A DNA stretch of 64,000 nt, taken from positions 372,001 through 436,000 of the forward strand of contig NZ_MPVN01000005.1 in NCBI RefSeq assembly GCF_001955535.1, in the 5' to 3' direction. The position numbers were made by a program, and so were the translations under genes. The notes below the pieces were generated by a model, which was given only the letters and a program-made list of their open reading frames with translations, had not been told where the DNA came from and ran no database searches. The stretch's first letter is position 1. Each line of letters begins with the position of its first letter. Positions 33,915-43,183 of this stretch are shown in pieces. This DNA is from Paenibacillus sp. FSL H7-0326 (GTDB lineage Bacteria; Bacillota; Bacilli; Paenibacillales; Paenibacillaceae).

Positions 33915-35099
33915 TCAGCCAAGCGCCAGCTTGCCCATTACAACCCGGCGGCCCGCTCCTGTAGCGGAAGGCACATTGTTTGGTATGCCGTGAATACATT
34001 CGTTACCGAGCAGTGCAAAGATCAGCGCTTCTTTTGCATCGTCATCTATTCCGAACGAGCTTGCCTTGGCAACGGTCCGGCCAGGAAGCAGTTCACTCAG
34101 CATAGATAGAAGCACCTCGTTATGTGCACCCCCGCCAGATATGATGATTTCGTCGATTTTGTATTCAGGGAATACCCAGCGTTTGTAGCTATCTGTAATA
34201 GATTTTGCTGTGAACCATGTTGCCGTAGCTACGATATCCGCTGAGGACAATCCACGTTCCCCTGCACCCGCTAAAAAGGCTGCCGCATATGCCGCCCCAA
34301 ATTGTTCACGTCCAGTGGATTTAGGCGGCATTAGTGAGAAATAAGGATGCTGCATCATTTCACTCACCCATGCTTGATCCGGTGTTCCCTCAGCTGCCCA
34401 TTTCCCATTCTCATCATAGGCAAGCTTTCCTCCGGACAATTCGAGCACAACTTGGTCGATAATCATGTTACCCGGCCCCGTATCATAAGCCGTTACTTGA
34501 TCAGCTGTGCAGGCTGCAGGAAGAATCGTACAATTCCCGATCCCTCCGATGTTTTGTAAGATCCTCCCCCGCTGTGGATCACCGAATAGAATCAGATCTC
34601 CATAAGGAACCAGCGGAGCACCCTGCCCTCCGGCCGCCATATCGGCTGGTCTGAAATCACCCACAACCGGTCTTCCGGTTCGGGCTGCGATGACCGACAA
34701 ATCCCCAAGCTGTAAGGTGGAGCGTGCAAGCGACCGTCCCGCATCTTCCTTCGGAATATGCCATACCGTCTGTCCGTGCGAGCTGATGAAGTCCACTTCA
34801 TCCATAGCGATGCCTGCTTGATGGCATACAGCGTGAGCAGCAGCGGCAAATTGGTCCGCAAGCAGAAAATTCATAGAACAAATGTCTTCTACATTAGAAT
34901 GTTCAATCGTACACAGCGCTTTGATCCGCTCTCTAAATTCTTCTTCATACGGGAGCTGTACATAGGCAAGCAGTCTGGATGCTGTGCTCAGTCCGCTCCC
35001 TTTAATTCGAACCAGCGCTGCATCCACACCATCCAGCGATGTGCCTGACATGAGCCCGATGACCAGACTCTCTGCTTGGAAGCCTGTAATGCGGATCAT
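33915..35099 (-). CDS. anmK: Anhydro-N-acetylmuramic acid kinase
   Basis: A 394-residue sugar kinase that opens and phosphorylates 1,6-anhydro-MurNAc to MurNAc-6-phosphate. Family marks are clear: ATP-binding GLMSGTSLDGVD (15-26), SSHGQTVWH, GDFRPADMAAGGQGAPLVP, and YDTGPGNMIID; IISGGGAHN is near the end. Its start overlaps the nagZ stop by four bases. It is the last gene of the MurNAc operon. The product feeds MurQ, encoded on the other strand at 46760. Anhydro-sugars arise from lytic transglycosylases, which are not expected to be prominent in this kind of organism, so the substrate may come from outside. Confidence 0.95.
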   Translation of the reverse strand: MIRITGFQAESLVIGLMSGTSLDGVDAALVRIKGSGLSTASRLLAYVQLPYEEEFRERIKALCTIEHSNVEDICSMNFLLADQFAAAAHAVCHQAGIAMDEVDFISSHGQTVWHIPKEDAGRSLARSTLQLGDLSVIAARTGRPVVGDFRPADMAAGGQGAPLVPYGDLILFGDPQRGRILQNIGGIGNCTILPAACTADQVTAYDTGPGNMIIDQVVLELSGGKLAYDENGKWAAEGTPDQAWVSEMMQHPYFSLMPPKSTGREQFGAAYAAAFLAGAGERGLSSADIVATATWFTAKSITDSYKRWVFPEYKIDEIIISGGGAHNEVLLSMLSELLPGRTVAKASSFGIDDDAKEALIFALLGNECIHGIPNNVPSATGAGRRVVMGKLALG

Positions 35100-36772
35100 C
35101 GTGATGAGCTGCCTGCCGTCAGCTCATCACTAAGGGTGACGGGCAGCTTGCCCATGAACGGAATCAAACCAAGCAAGGCACTTGCCACGCTTCTCATGGC
35201 GATTGGCCTGCTCTCATAAGCCGCAATGTATACTTTAATATCGGGAAACGCCATAAGGTCATAGGGATTGCGTGTAGCGACCACCGCAAGCGGCTTGCCC
35301 GTAGCCTGCAGCTGTTTCACCAGCTCTGCTTGCTCAGAATAGAAGTGAGCATTATAGGTAGCGATCACAATTTGCTCAATATCCGGGCTTGCTGCTGCGG
35401 TGATGACCGATTCGCTCTGCTCAGCCACCTCTGCTGCCGCTATGCTAAGGTCTTCTACATGAATTCCCTGCTCGATCAGCGCAGCACCAAGACTCAGCTG
35501 ATCCTTGATCTTCTCATCGGCAATGGTCATCGCTGAGGATGCCACTGTCACAGCAAGCACCTTCTTGCCAGACAGCGGAAGCATACCCGCATCATCACGA
35601 ACGAGTGTCACGCTGCGTTCACTGATTCGGCGAGCGATATCTCCATGCTCTGCAAGCCCGACGCCCGCTGGCAAGCCGTTCGCGTCGATAACGGGTGCAG
35701 CCTGCACCTCCTCAGGGAAGCTGCCATCCTCCATCATGATGCCGCGCCGGATCTTCAGTGACAGCAAACGGCGGACTGACTCATCGATCCGCTCTTCAGT
35801 AAGCCTACCCGATAGCACAGCCTGTTCAATCGCTTGATATGCTCCAGTGAGCAGCTCATGGGTATGACTGATCAGCACCAGATCGGCTCCGGCTTCGAGC
35901 GCCATCACCGAAGCCTCCACGGTGCCGTAGGTATCGGCAATGGCATGCATCTCCATACAGTCGGTCATGATCATTCCCTCATAGCCCAGCTGATCTCTCA
36001 GCAGCCCTGTAAGTACAGAGGAAGACAGGGTTGCCGGCTTCTTCTCCGCTTCGAGCGCCGGAAAGTAGATGTGAGCAGACATAATAAAGTCCACTCCCTC
36101 TTCAATCGCCTTCACGAAAGGTGTCAGCTCCAGTCCTTTCATTCGCTCCAAGTCATGGGGAACCATCGGCAGATCCAGATGCGAGTCGGCTGCTGTATCG
36201 CCATGTCCAGGGAAATGCTTCGCACAAGCAGACACACCGGCATCCTGATATCCCCGAACCGCCTGAGCACCATACTCGGCCACCATCTGTGCCGACTCAC
36301 CGAAGGAGCGAACCCCAATCACTGGATTAAGTGGATTGTTGTTTACATCCAGAACGGGTGCAAAATTCAAATTAATGCCGAGCGCACTTAATTCCTTGCC
36401 ACTGGCCAGGGCCGCTTCATAGGCATCGTCACTTGCGCCTGCAGCTGCAATTGCCATATTACCAGGGAATAAGGTGATTCCATCCGCTATACGAGCCACC
36501 ATTCCGCCTTCCTGATCAATGGATATCAGCAGCGGCAGCTGGCTGGCCTCCCTCGCAGTGGTTTGCAGCTGATGAGTAAGCTGAGCTACCTGTCCGGGAC
36601 TCTCTACGTTCCGGGCAAAATAAATAATGCCCCCAACAGGATGCGCCTTGATAAATTTTGCAAGCGGCTCAGTCAACTCAGGACCCGGAAGTCCGCACAA
36701 CAGCAGTTGACCGATTTTTTCCCGCAGACTTAAACGAGCAAGCAGTGCTTCTACATTGGAATTTGAATTCAT
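35096..36772 (-). CDS. nagZ: Beta-N-acetylglucosaminidase, GH3 (NagZ type)
   Basis: A 558-residue family GH3 enzyme that removes terminal GlcNAc from muropeptide sugars. It carries the NagZ-specific loop KHFPGHGDT (185-193), which provides the His-Asp acid/base pair, and nucleophile Asp271 in TDCMEMHAI. A C-terminal domain (about 370-558) follows as in the B. subtilis enzyme. No signal peptide is visible, unlike the secreted B. subtilis NagZ, so it likely works in the cytoplasm. ATG at 36772 was chosen, eight bases after GGGAG, six bases after the namZ stop codon begins. Confidence 0.93.
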   Translation of the reverse strand: MNSNSNVEALLARLSLREKIGQLLLCGLPGPELTEPLAKFIKAHPVGGIIYFARNVESPGQVAQLTHQLQTTAREASQLPLLISIDQEGGMVARIADGITLFPGNMAIAAAGASDDAYEAALASGKELSALGINLNFAPVLDVNNNPLNPVIGVRSFGESAQMVAEYGAQAVRGYQDAGVSACAKHFPGHGDTAADSHLDLPMVPHDLERMKGLELTPFVKAIEEGVDFIMSAHIYFPALEAEKKPATLSSSVLTGLLRDQLGYEGMIMTDCMEMHAIADTYGTVEASVMALEAGADLVLISHTHELLTGAYQAIEQAVLSGRLTEERIDESVRRLLSLKIRRGIMMEDGSFPEEVQAAPVIDANGLPAGVGLAEHGDIARRISERSVTLVRDDAGMLPLSGKKVLAVTVASSAMTIADEKIKDQLSLGAALIEQGIHVEDLSIAAAEVAEQSESVITAAASPDIEQIVIATYNAHFYSEQAELVKQLQATGKPLAVVATRNPYDLMAFPDIKVYIAAYESRPIAMRSVASALLGLIPFMGKLPVTLSDELTAGSSSR

Positions 36773-36776
36773 ATTC

Positions 36777-37949
36777 TCAGCTCCCATAGATCAGATAAGA
36801 TGCTCTTCTCTCACGCCATTTCTCTTCATCCTGATGCCAATTCGCCATGATCTGCCGAAGTCCTTCTTCGTCCCGAACCCGTTCTCTAATTTCCCTTCCC
36901 CCCGTGAGGAGATCAATAAAATAACGGCCGCCGCCTGGAGGAGGCGGGGTCCATTCAAAGTGCTGAGGGTACGAGCGTGCAATTTCGTGCAGCAGCATCA
37001 GCCCTGTCTCTACTGCTATGAATTGGTCTCTATCCGTAATGAACAGCCGAACGCCCCCGCACAGTGCGCCTTGATGCTTGGAATATACCGGTGAAGCATA
37101 TGCGGGATGAATATGGACACCCGGAAGCTGATGCACTTCCATTTGCCGTGCAATTCGTTCGCCGTCCATCCAAGGTGCCCCTATCCACTCAAAGGGTCTG
37201 GTCGTGCCTCGTCCTTCAGACACATTCGTCCCTTCAAACAAACAAGTCCCTGCATAGACCTCAGCCGTTTCGGGTGAGGGAATATTTGGTGACGGCATCA
37301 TCCATGGCTGCCCCGTCTCGGCATAGGTCATGGATCGCCTCCAGCCTTCAAGCCTGACGACATCCAGCTCGCATCCGCTCCCCTCTTCCTTGTTCCGCAT
37401 CAACGCAATCTCTCCAATCGTCATCCCATAGCGTATTGGCATATGCCAGGCACCCACAAAGGATTCATAGCCTTGCTGCAGTATGCCTCCTTCTACCTTC
37501 ATTCCCCCCATTGGATTGATTCGATCAAGAACAAGTAGTGACTTTCCGCTGACAGCACAGGCATCCATCATATAAAAGAGAGTCGATAAATACGTATAGA
37601 AGCGCACCCCTGCATCCTGCATATCAAAAATAACCGTATCCACCTGTTCCAGCATTTCCGGCGTCGGTTTCTTCTGCTTGCCATACAGGCTGAATACGGG
37701 AATCCCTAGCACCGGATGCATCTCATCCTCGAACGGAACTCCTGCCTGACGCTCACCGTACAGCCCGTGTTCTCCCGCAAACAAGGCGGTCAGCCGGCTG
37801 TTCTCAAGCTGTGCACATACCTCGATCGTCGTCCTGAAATCAGCAGTTATGCCTGTAGGGTTCGTAACCAGCCCTATTCGTTTGCCTTCAAGAAATGGAT
37901 GCGATAATTCGGATAACCGATCAGCTCCGGTAAGCACATTTGCCTTCAT
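36777..37949 (-). CDS. namZ: Exo-beta-N-acetylmuramidase (NamZ, DUF1343 family)
   Basis: A 390-residue member of the DUF1343 family, shown in B. subtilis (NamZ/YbbC) to release MurNAc from the non-reducing end of peptidoglycan chains. Conserved blocks include GLVTNPTGI, FAGEHGLYGERQAG (with the catalytic Glu-His region), FDMQDAGVRFYTYLSTL and LDRINPMGG. ATG after AGGGAGGGG; no signal peptide even in the extended frame, again pointing to intracellular action. It lies between the transporter genes and nagZ; together the two enzymes would split GlcNAc-MurNAc oligosaccharides. Confidence 0.93.
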   Translation of the reverse strand: MKANVLTGADRLSELSHPFLEGKRIGLVTNPTGITADFRTTIEVCAQLENSRLTALFAGEHGLYGERQAGVPFEDEMHPVLGIPVFSLYGKQKKPTPEMLEQVDTVIFDMQDAGVRFYTYLSTLFYMMDACAVSGKSLLVLDRINPMGGMKVEGGILQQGYESFVGAWHMPIRYGMTIGEIALMRNKEEGSGCELDVVRLEGWRRSMTYAETGQPWMMPSPNIPSPETAEVYAGTCLFEGTNVSEGRGTTRPFEWIGAPWMDGERIARQMEVHQLPGVHIHPAYASPVYSKHQGALCGGVRLFITDRDQFIAVETGLMLLHEIARSYPQHFEWTPPPPGGGRYFIDLLTGGREIRERVRDEEGLRQIMANWHQDEEKWRERRASYLIYGS

Positions 37950-38029
37950 GCCAACCCCTCCCTTGGTTATAGAGAAGGCGCAGGATAACACTCCCTGCGC
38001 CTTCATTATTATTTTTGCAGCAAGCTTCT

Positions 38030-38728
38030 CTATTTAACAGAGCCTGCGGTTACCGCCTGTTCATTCCACTCATCTGCGGCAGGCTCTTCTTCCTCAATTA
38101 AATTAGCAGTCACCTTATGCATATAAATTCCCATCATTCCGTTAAACAGCACGAGGAAGCCGACTGCCGTCAGAGCGAGCAGCACAGTAAGACATACCGT
38201 CTGGAAGAAGGCGCCGACGGTGTACCCCGGATGTCTGAGGAGCAGCTTGACACTTTCCCCCATTGCCTTGAAGATCCCCATCTCCTTCTGCAGAACGAGC
38301 TGGAACGTATGGAATTGAGAGATCAATGCCATGATCACAAAATAAGTCTGGAACACAGCAATAATGGTATAGAGCATGCCGTCTTTGCCGCCGTAATACC
38401 ACCAGGTGGACCAGAGAATGAATACGAGCAGTGATACGAACAGCCCCATGACAACCCCGGGGAAATATCCTTTTCGCACGCCGTCAGCCAAGTCCTTGAG
38501 CCCGTTTCTTCTGCTCTTACGCTCCATTTTATGATGGAACACATGCAGTACACCAAAGAACAGCGGCATATAAATGAAAGGAATGACAAACAAGGCAGCC
38601 GTTATGGGCAGCAGCAGTACCGTGGGAATGAGTATTAGTGAACTGAGTACACTGTACAAGGCAACGGGAATGATCTCCCGATAAATCTCCGCTCCCGTCT
38701 TGACCAACACCTCACTCAGCTTACGCAT
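38030..38728 (-). CDS. DUF624 (YesL family) membrane protein
   Basis: A 232-residue membrane protein with about five hydrophobic segments, of the DUF624/YesL family that commonly accompanies carbohydrate ABC transporters in Bacillales. Recognisable features are the amphipathic opening (LVKTGAEIYREIIPVALYSV), the short basic loop HHKMERKSRRNG and an acidic tail (LIEEEEPAADEW). Its function is not known; an accessory or regulatory role for the adjacent MurNAc-type importer is an inference from position. Confidence 0.8.
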   Translation of the reverse strand: MRKLSEVLVKTGAEIYREIIPVALYSVLSSLILIPTVLLLPITAALFVIPFIYMPLFFGVLHVFHHKMERKSRRNGLKDLADGVRKGYFPGVVMGLFVSLLVFILWSTWWYYGGKDGMLYTIIAVFQTYFVIMALISQFHTFQLVLQKEMGIFKAMGESVKLLLRHPGYTVGAFFQTVCLTVLLALTAVGFLVLFNGMMGIYMHKVTANLIEEEEPAADEWNEQAVTAGSVK

Positions 38729-38770
38729 CGCATTTCACTCCTTGTTCTCTTCGATCTGGCATGAACCGTT

Positions 38771-39880
38771 TCAATTCAGCCTAATTCTTTGTTCTGTCTC
38801 CGGATCAAAATAATGGGCCTTATGCAAATGGAGCAAGAAGTTCTTGGACATGCCCGTATAAGCTGTCGTTTCGGGATTAACCTTCGCTGTAACCAAACGG
38901 CTTCCAATATGAAAATAGATCAGGTTCTCCGACCCAAGATGCTCAACGACATCGATCTTCGCCTCAATCTTGTGATATTCATTCAGACTCGGCGCAATGT
39001 CTTCTCCATAGATATGCTCTGGGCGGATGCCGAGCACCACCTTCTTGCCATGGTAACCTGCAAGCCCGGCAGCTACCTCATCTGTAAGCGTCAGCTCAGC
39101 CCCTTCGATGCGAATTCTGTTGCCCTCCACGACAGCATCAATGAAGTTCATCGCTGGAGATCCGATAAATCCGGCAACAAACATATTTTGCGGATTCGCA
39201 TACAGCTCCGTCGGGGAGTCAATCTGCTGGATAATACCGTTGTTCATGACTACAATTCGCTCCCCGAGGGTCATCGCTTCTACCTGGTCATGGGTAACAT
39301 ATACAATCGTTGCTCCAAGCCGCTTGTGAAGCTCGCTAAGCTCTACCCGCATCTGAATGCGAAGCTTGGCGTCAAGGTTCGAGAGCGGCTCATCGAACAG
39401 AAACACCTGCGGGTCCCGGACGATGGCCCGGCCGACAGCCACACGCTGGCGCTGACCGCCGGACAGCTCTCTCGGCTTACGTTCAAGCATATGTGTGAGT
39501 CCCAAAATACCGGCGGCATTTTCCACCTGCTGATTAATATACTCTTTATCCTTCTTCAGATTGCGAAGACCAAAAGACAGGTTCTCCCGAATCGTCATGT
39601 GAGGATAGAGTGCATAATCCTGAAACACCATGGCAATGTCCCGGTCCTTCGGATGCAAGTCGTTGACGACCCTCTCACCGATGAGAATATCGCCGCTCGT
39701 CTGCTTCTCTAGTCCTGCAATCATTCGAAGCGAAGTGGTCTTTCCACAGCCGGAGGGACCAACGAACACGACAAATTCTTGATCCTCAATAACGAAGTCG
39801 GAGCCCGCTACTGCGGTAAAGGTCCCTTTTTTGTCATCACTAAACTGCTTGCGTACTTGTCGAAACTCCACCCGTGCCAT
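38771..39880 (-). CDS. Carbohydrate ABC transporter ATPase (MsmX/UgpC type)
   Basis: A 369-residue ATPase with Walker A GPSGCGKTT, signature LSGGQRQR, Walker B VFLFDEPLSNLDAK and a C-terminal OB/TOBE regulatory domain (about 240-360; GIRPEHIYGED). This is the type that energises MalF/MalG-like permeases and is often shared among importers. ATG after AAAGGAGG at eight bases. It serves the permeases just upstream and may also power the galactoside importer at 24478-27661, which lacks an ATPase. Confidence 0.93.
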   Translation of the reverse strand: MARVEFRQVRKQFSDDKKGTFTAVAGSDFVIEDQEFVVFVGPSGCGKTTSLRMIAGLEKQTSGDILIGERVVNDLHPKDRDIAMVFQDYALYPHMTIRENLSFGLRNLKKDKEYINQQVENAAGILGLTHMLERKPRELSGGQRQRVAVGRAIVRDPQVFLFDEPLSNLDAKLRIQMRVELSELHKRLGATIVYVTHDQVEAMTLGERIVVMNNGIIQQIDSPTELYANPQNMFVAGFIGSPAMNFIDAVVEGNRIRIEGAELTLTDEVAAGLAGYHGKKVVLGIRPEHIYGEDIAPSLNEYHKIEAKIDVVEHLGSENLIYFHIGSRLVTAKVNPETTAYTGMSKNFLLHLHKAHYFDPETEQRIRLN

Positions 39881-39901
39881 AGGTATTCCTCCTTTCACGT
39901 A

Positions 39902-40741
39902 TCAGCCTTTAACGGCTCCAATAGTAATGCCTTGCAGGAAATAGCGCTGCAGGGAGAAGAACAGAATAATCATCGGTAGAGCGCCCACGGTCGCTCCCGC
40001 CATCATGGCGGCAAAATCGGACGCATCGCCGAACACGAAGGAAGCAAGCCCGACCTGTATAGTCCGCATATCGCTTGAATTCGTAATGAGGAACGGCCAG
40101 AAGAACTCATTCCACGAGGCAACGAAGCTGAAGATCGCAAGGACAGCAAGTCCCGGCTTCGCCATCGGCAGTATGACCTTCCAGAAGATCCCGAACTCGC
40201 TGCAGGCATCAATCCGTGCCGCATGAATAAGTGAAGTGGGAAGGGAGGACATATACTGCTTCATGAGAAAGATATTTCCCACACTAACCGCCGTTGGCAA
40301 GATGATCGCTGTGTACGTGTCTCCGATGTTAAATACATTGACCATCAGTATATACAGGGGAATCAGCGTAACCTGCGCAGGAATCATCATCGTGCTGAGC
40401 AGGACCCAGAAGATCGCTTTGTCCCCCGGGAACTTGAGCTTGGCGAAGGCATAACCGGCGAGCGAAGCGAAGAACACGTTCGTAATCGTGGTAATCGCTG
40501 CGATAATAAACGAATTCCATAACCAGCGCCAGGCATCTGTTTTGCCAAAGAACCGCTCATAAGGCGTCATCGAGATCACTTCAGGAATCATCTGCGGCCG
40601 AAAAGTAGCGGACACTTTCGTATCTTGAACAGAGCCGACCAGCATCCAGTACAGCGGAATGATCGTTACAATCGCCCAGAGTAAAATAATAACGGCTGCC
40701 AGAATGAGCAGGACCGATTTTTTTTGTAGTTTCATCGTCAT
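39902..40741 (-). CDS. Carbohydrate ABC transporter permease (MalG type)
   Basis: A 279-residue permease with six helices. The EAA loop reads LIHAARIDACSEFGIFWKVILP. The C-terminus (ITIGAVKG) is typical of the MalG type. Start follows GAGGGGGTG. It is paired with the MalF-type protein encoded upstream and the ATPase downstream, forming the membrane part of the MurNAc-operon importer. Confidence 0.92.
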   Translation of the reverse strand: MTMKLQKKSVLLILAAVIILLWAIVTIIPLYWMLVGSVQDTKVSATFRPQMIPEVISMTPYERFFGKTDAWRWLWNSFIIAAITTITNVFFASLAGYAFAKLKFPGDKAIFWVLLSTMMIPAQVTLIPLYILMVNVFNIGDTYTAIILPTAVSVGNIFLMKQYMSSLPTSLIHAARIDACSEFGIFWKVILPMAKPGLAVLAIFSFVASWNEFFWPFLITNSSDMRTIQVGLASFVFGDASDFAAMMAGATVGALPMIILFFSLQRYFLQGITIGAVKG

Positions 40742-40767
40742 ACATCACACCCCCTCTATAGCTGCCT

Positions 40768-41688
40768 TTAATATTCAACATCACTGGAGAAGTATTTAAA
40801 CTGGATTATGGAGATGACCACGATGATAAGAGCAAGTACGAAGGACTGGGCCGAAGCCAGACCAAACTCATAGAATACGAAAGCGGTCTGATAGATCAAA
40901 TAAGCGATTGTCGTTGTCGCAAAATTCGGACCCCCCTGGGTCATTAGATACACCGAAATGAAGACCTGGAACGACCCGATTACGCCTGTAACGAGCAGAT
41001 AGAGCGTCGTTGGTTTAAGCAAGGGCCACGTAATCTTCGTAAATTTGGTCCATGCACTGGCATGATCAATATCCGCCGCTTCATAGAGCGACTTCGGAAT
41101 GCCGCCCAGAGCGGCCATGTAGAGAATGATCCCTGCCCCATGGGAGCCGAGCCAGCTCATGAGAATGAGCGAGAAGAGTGCTGTACTGGATTGTCCCAGC
41201 CAGATTACAGGATCAAGCCCGAACCAGCTGAGGAATCTGTTGAGAAGTCCGACCTCGGTCGGATCAAATATAGCCAGCCACACCACGGAGATTGTCACGC
41301 CGGAGGCAACAGCCGGCAGGTATAGCGTTGCCTTGAAGAAGGTCTGCCACTTGCTCTTCATTTGAAAGATCAGCACAGACAAGACGAAGGTAATGATAAT
41401 GTTGACCGGCACGGTTCCCAGTGTAAAAATAACGGTGTTCCTCATTGACTTCCAGAATGTAGCGTCCTGGAACAACCGGCTGTAGTTATCCATCCCTACC
41501 CAGGTGGAATTCATAATGCCGTATTCCTGAAAGCTCATAAAAAAAGCATGACCCACGGGATACAGTGTAAATACGAGGAACAAGAGAACCGGAGCTAAGA
41601 TGAAGAGATAAGCCCAGCCATATTCCTTAATCGCTCGCATTGGGCTTTGGCGGGAAGGTGTCCTTTTTGGCGCAAGTGATGTCTGCAT
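40768..41688 (-). CDS. Carbohydrate ABC transporter permease (MalF type)
   Basis: A 306-residue permease with six helices and the EAA loop SLYEAADIDHASAWTKFTKITWP. The N-terminus is basic and Ser/Pro-rich before helix 1. ATG at 41688 was chosen for AGGGGTGAG at the right distance; an upstream ATG at 41727 lacks a site. A strong hairpin lies between this gene and the binding protein genes. Confidence 0.92.
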   Translation of the reverse strand: MQTSLAPKRTPSRQSPMRAIKEYGWAYLFILAPVLLFLVFTLYPVGHAFFMSFQEYGIMNSTWVGMDNYSRLFQDATFWKSMRNTVIFTLGTVPVNIIITFVLSVLIFQMKSKWQTFFKATLYLPAVASGVTISVVWLAIFDPTEVGLLNRFLSWFGLDPVIWLGQSSTALFSLILMSWLGSHGAGIILYMAALGGIPKSLYEAADIDHASAWTKFTKITWPLLKPTTLYLLVTGVIGSFQVFISVYLMTQGGPNFATTTIAYLIYQTAFVFYEFGLASAQSFVLALIIVVISIIQFKYFSSDVEY

Positions 41689-41738
41689 CGTTCTCTCACC
41701 CCTTGTGTTTGTCGTAGAAATGACCATTCCTTCTAGCG

Positions 41739-41775
41739 AAAAAGGCTCCTGAGGACTTCGTCCTCAGGACAGCCT
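41739..41775 (-). terminator. Strong hairpin between binding protein and permease genes
   Basis: On the minus strand AGGCTGTCCTGAGGAC and GTCCTCAGGAGCCTTTTT form a long stem with a three-base loop, followed by T5. It lies within the MurNAc operon after the second binding protein gene. Read-through must occur for the permeases to be made from the upstream promoter. Confidence 0.88.
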
Positions 41776-41794
41776 CCTCTGCAGATGACGCTAT

Positions 41795-43147
41795 TTATTT
41801 GAGCATTTGCTCTGCCTTTGCCTTGAAGTCCTCCGCAATTTGCTCAGGTGTCTTCTCGCCGGAGAACAGGGCTTGAATGTTGGGCTTGACGACTTGTTCC
41901 TTGAACTGCTTCTGCTGCGCAGACTTGTCAATGTCGAGTGAGAGGGTTACCGGAATTTCGATATGCTCTGCCATCATATTCGCGGCTTCTATGGTGTCCG
42001 GTGTGCCCAGGCCCTTGCCTTCAAAGTACTCAGCTTGTGAATTTCGAACGAAAGGAAGTACAAGCTCGTTAGCCGAGTTCCCTGCTTTGGCGCCGCTCAG
42101 TGCCTCCATCACAAGGAACGTGTTCTTGGCATGCTGCTCGCCCTTGTCATTCTTTTGCTTGAAGGCAACATAACCTTCTCCGCCCATGGTTGTCTTAGGC
42201 TCCGCCCCGTCGTTATGAGGTACGGGAAGCAGTACAAATTCGATTTTTTCGCCTTGGACCGTGCCGGCATCAATATCTTTGTTACGGTTCTGAATCATGA
42301 CATCATAATAGGGAAGTGCTTTGGAGATGATCGCCGCTTGCCCGGCATAGAACATATCCGTTCGTTTGGCGGGAGCGATAGCTGCGGTTTCTTTCGGCAT
42401 ATAGCCTTGATCAATGAGGTTGTCTATGAAGGTAAGGGTGTCTAATATACGATGGTCATTCCACTGAAATTCGCCGCTGGCGTTAAGCACATCGGGCATT
42501 CCGTTATTGCGTGTCAGCATTTCGATAAAATCTAACGAGGTTCCGTCTGTGACGAGCGCATACTGCGTGGTGCCGTCAGGAGCCGTACCTGTAAGCTTGG
42601 CTGCCGCGTCGTTAAATTCACTCCAGGTCCAGCCCTCCTGCTGGATCTGCTTCCAGTCGATTCCCGCTTCCTCCAGGATGCGCTTATTGCCGCCCCAAGC
42701 CCACTGGAATTGATAGAGCGGCAGTCCATACTGTTTGCCTTGAATTTGGCCAAGTTCTAGTGTGCCAGGCACATAGTCATTCTTGATCTCATCGGTCAGA
42801 TAAGAGTCCAATTCAAGCGCAAGCCCTGTCTTCACATAAGCGCCATCGACACTGTGAAAATACAGATCTGGCGGATTACCTGCATTCAGAGCGACGTCAA
42901 ACTTCTTAGGCCCCTCTGCCCATGTAAGCATTTCGTACTCAACCGTAATATGGGGATGCCCCTGATTAAAATCAGCGATAAGCTCCTTCAGCTCATCTTC
43001 GTATGTGCCATGAACAGGGTAAGTCCACACGGTTACCGTATCCTTGGCATCGGCATCGACGGTCTCCGCATCACTCCCTGAATTGCCGCCGCAGGCTGTC
43101 ACGATGAGCATCATCATAGCGATCATAAGCGCAAGCGGTTTTTTCAT
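41795..43147 (-). CDS. Carbohydrate ABC transporter substrate-binding lipoprotein (copy A)
   Basis: A 450-residue family 1 binding lipoprotein (lipobox VTAC). The mature protein opens with DTVTVWTYPVHGTYEDEL and contains LTWAEGPKKFDVALNAGNPP and PDLYFHSVDG. It is a close paralogue of the next gene upstream on the same strand, with long nearly identical stretches in the C-terminal half (for example GAKAGNSANELVLPFVRNSQ). ATG was preferred over a GTG two codons earlier because of spacing from AGGGGGA. By operon context it binds MurNAc, GlcNAc-MurNAc or another wall fragment. Confidence 0.9.
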   Translation of the reverse strand: MKKPLALMIAMMMLIVTACGGNSGSDAETVDADAKDTVTVWTYPVHGTYEDELKELIADFNQGHPHITVEYEMLTWAEGPKKFDVALNAGNPPDLYFHSVDGAYVKTGLALELDSYLTDEIKNDYVPGTLELGQIQGKQYGLPLYQFQWAWGGNKRILEEAGIDWKQIQQEGWTWSEFNDAAAKLTGTAPDGTTQYALVTDGTSLDFIEMLTRNNGMPDVLNASGEFQWNDHRILDTLTFIDNLIDQGYMPKETAAIAPAKRTDMFYAGQAAIISKALPYYDVMIQNRNKDIDAGTVQGEKIEFVLLPVPHNDGAEPKTTMGGEGYVAFKQKNDKGEQHAKNTFLVMEALSGAKAGNSANELVLPFVRNSQAEYFEGKGLGTPDTIEAANMMAEHIEIPVTLSLDIDKSAQQKQFKEQVVKPNIQALFSGEKTPEQIAEDFKAKAEQMLK

Positions 43148-43183
43148 ATACACTTCCCCCTTTTTCGCATCGCATCTAAGAAT

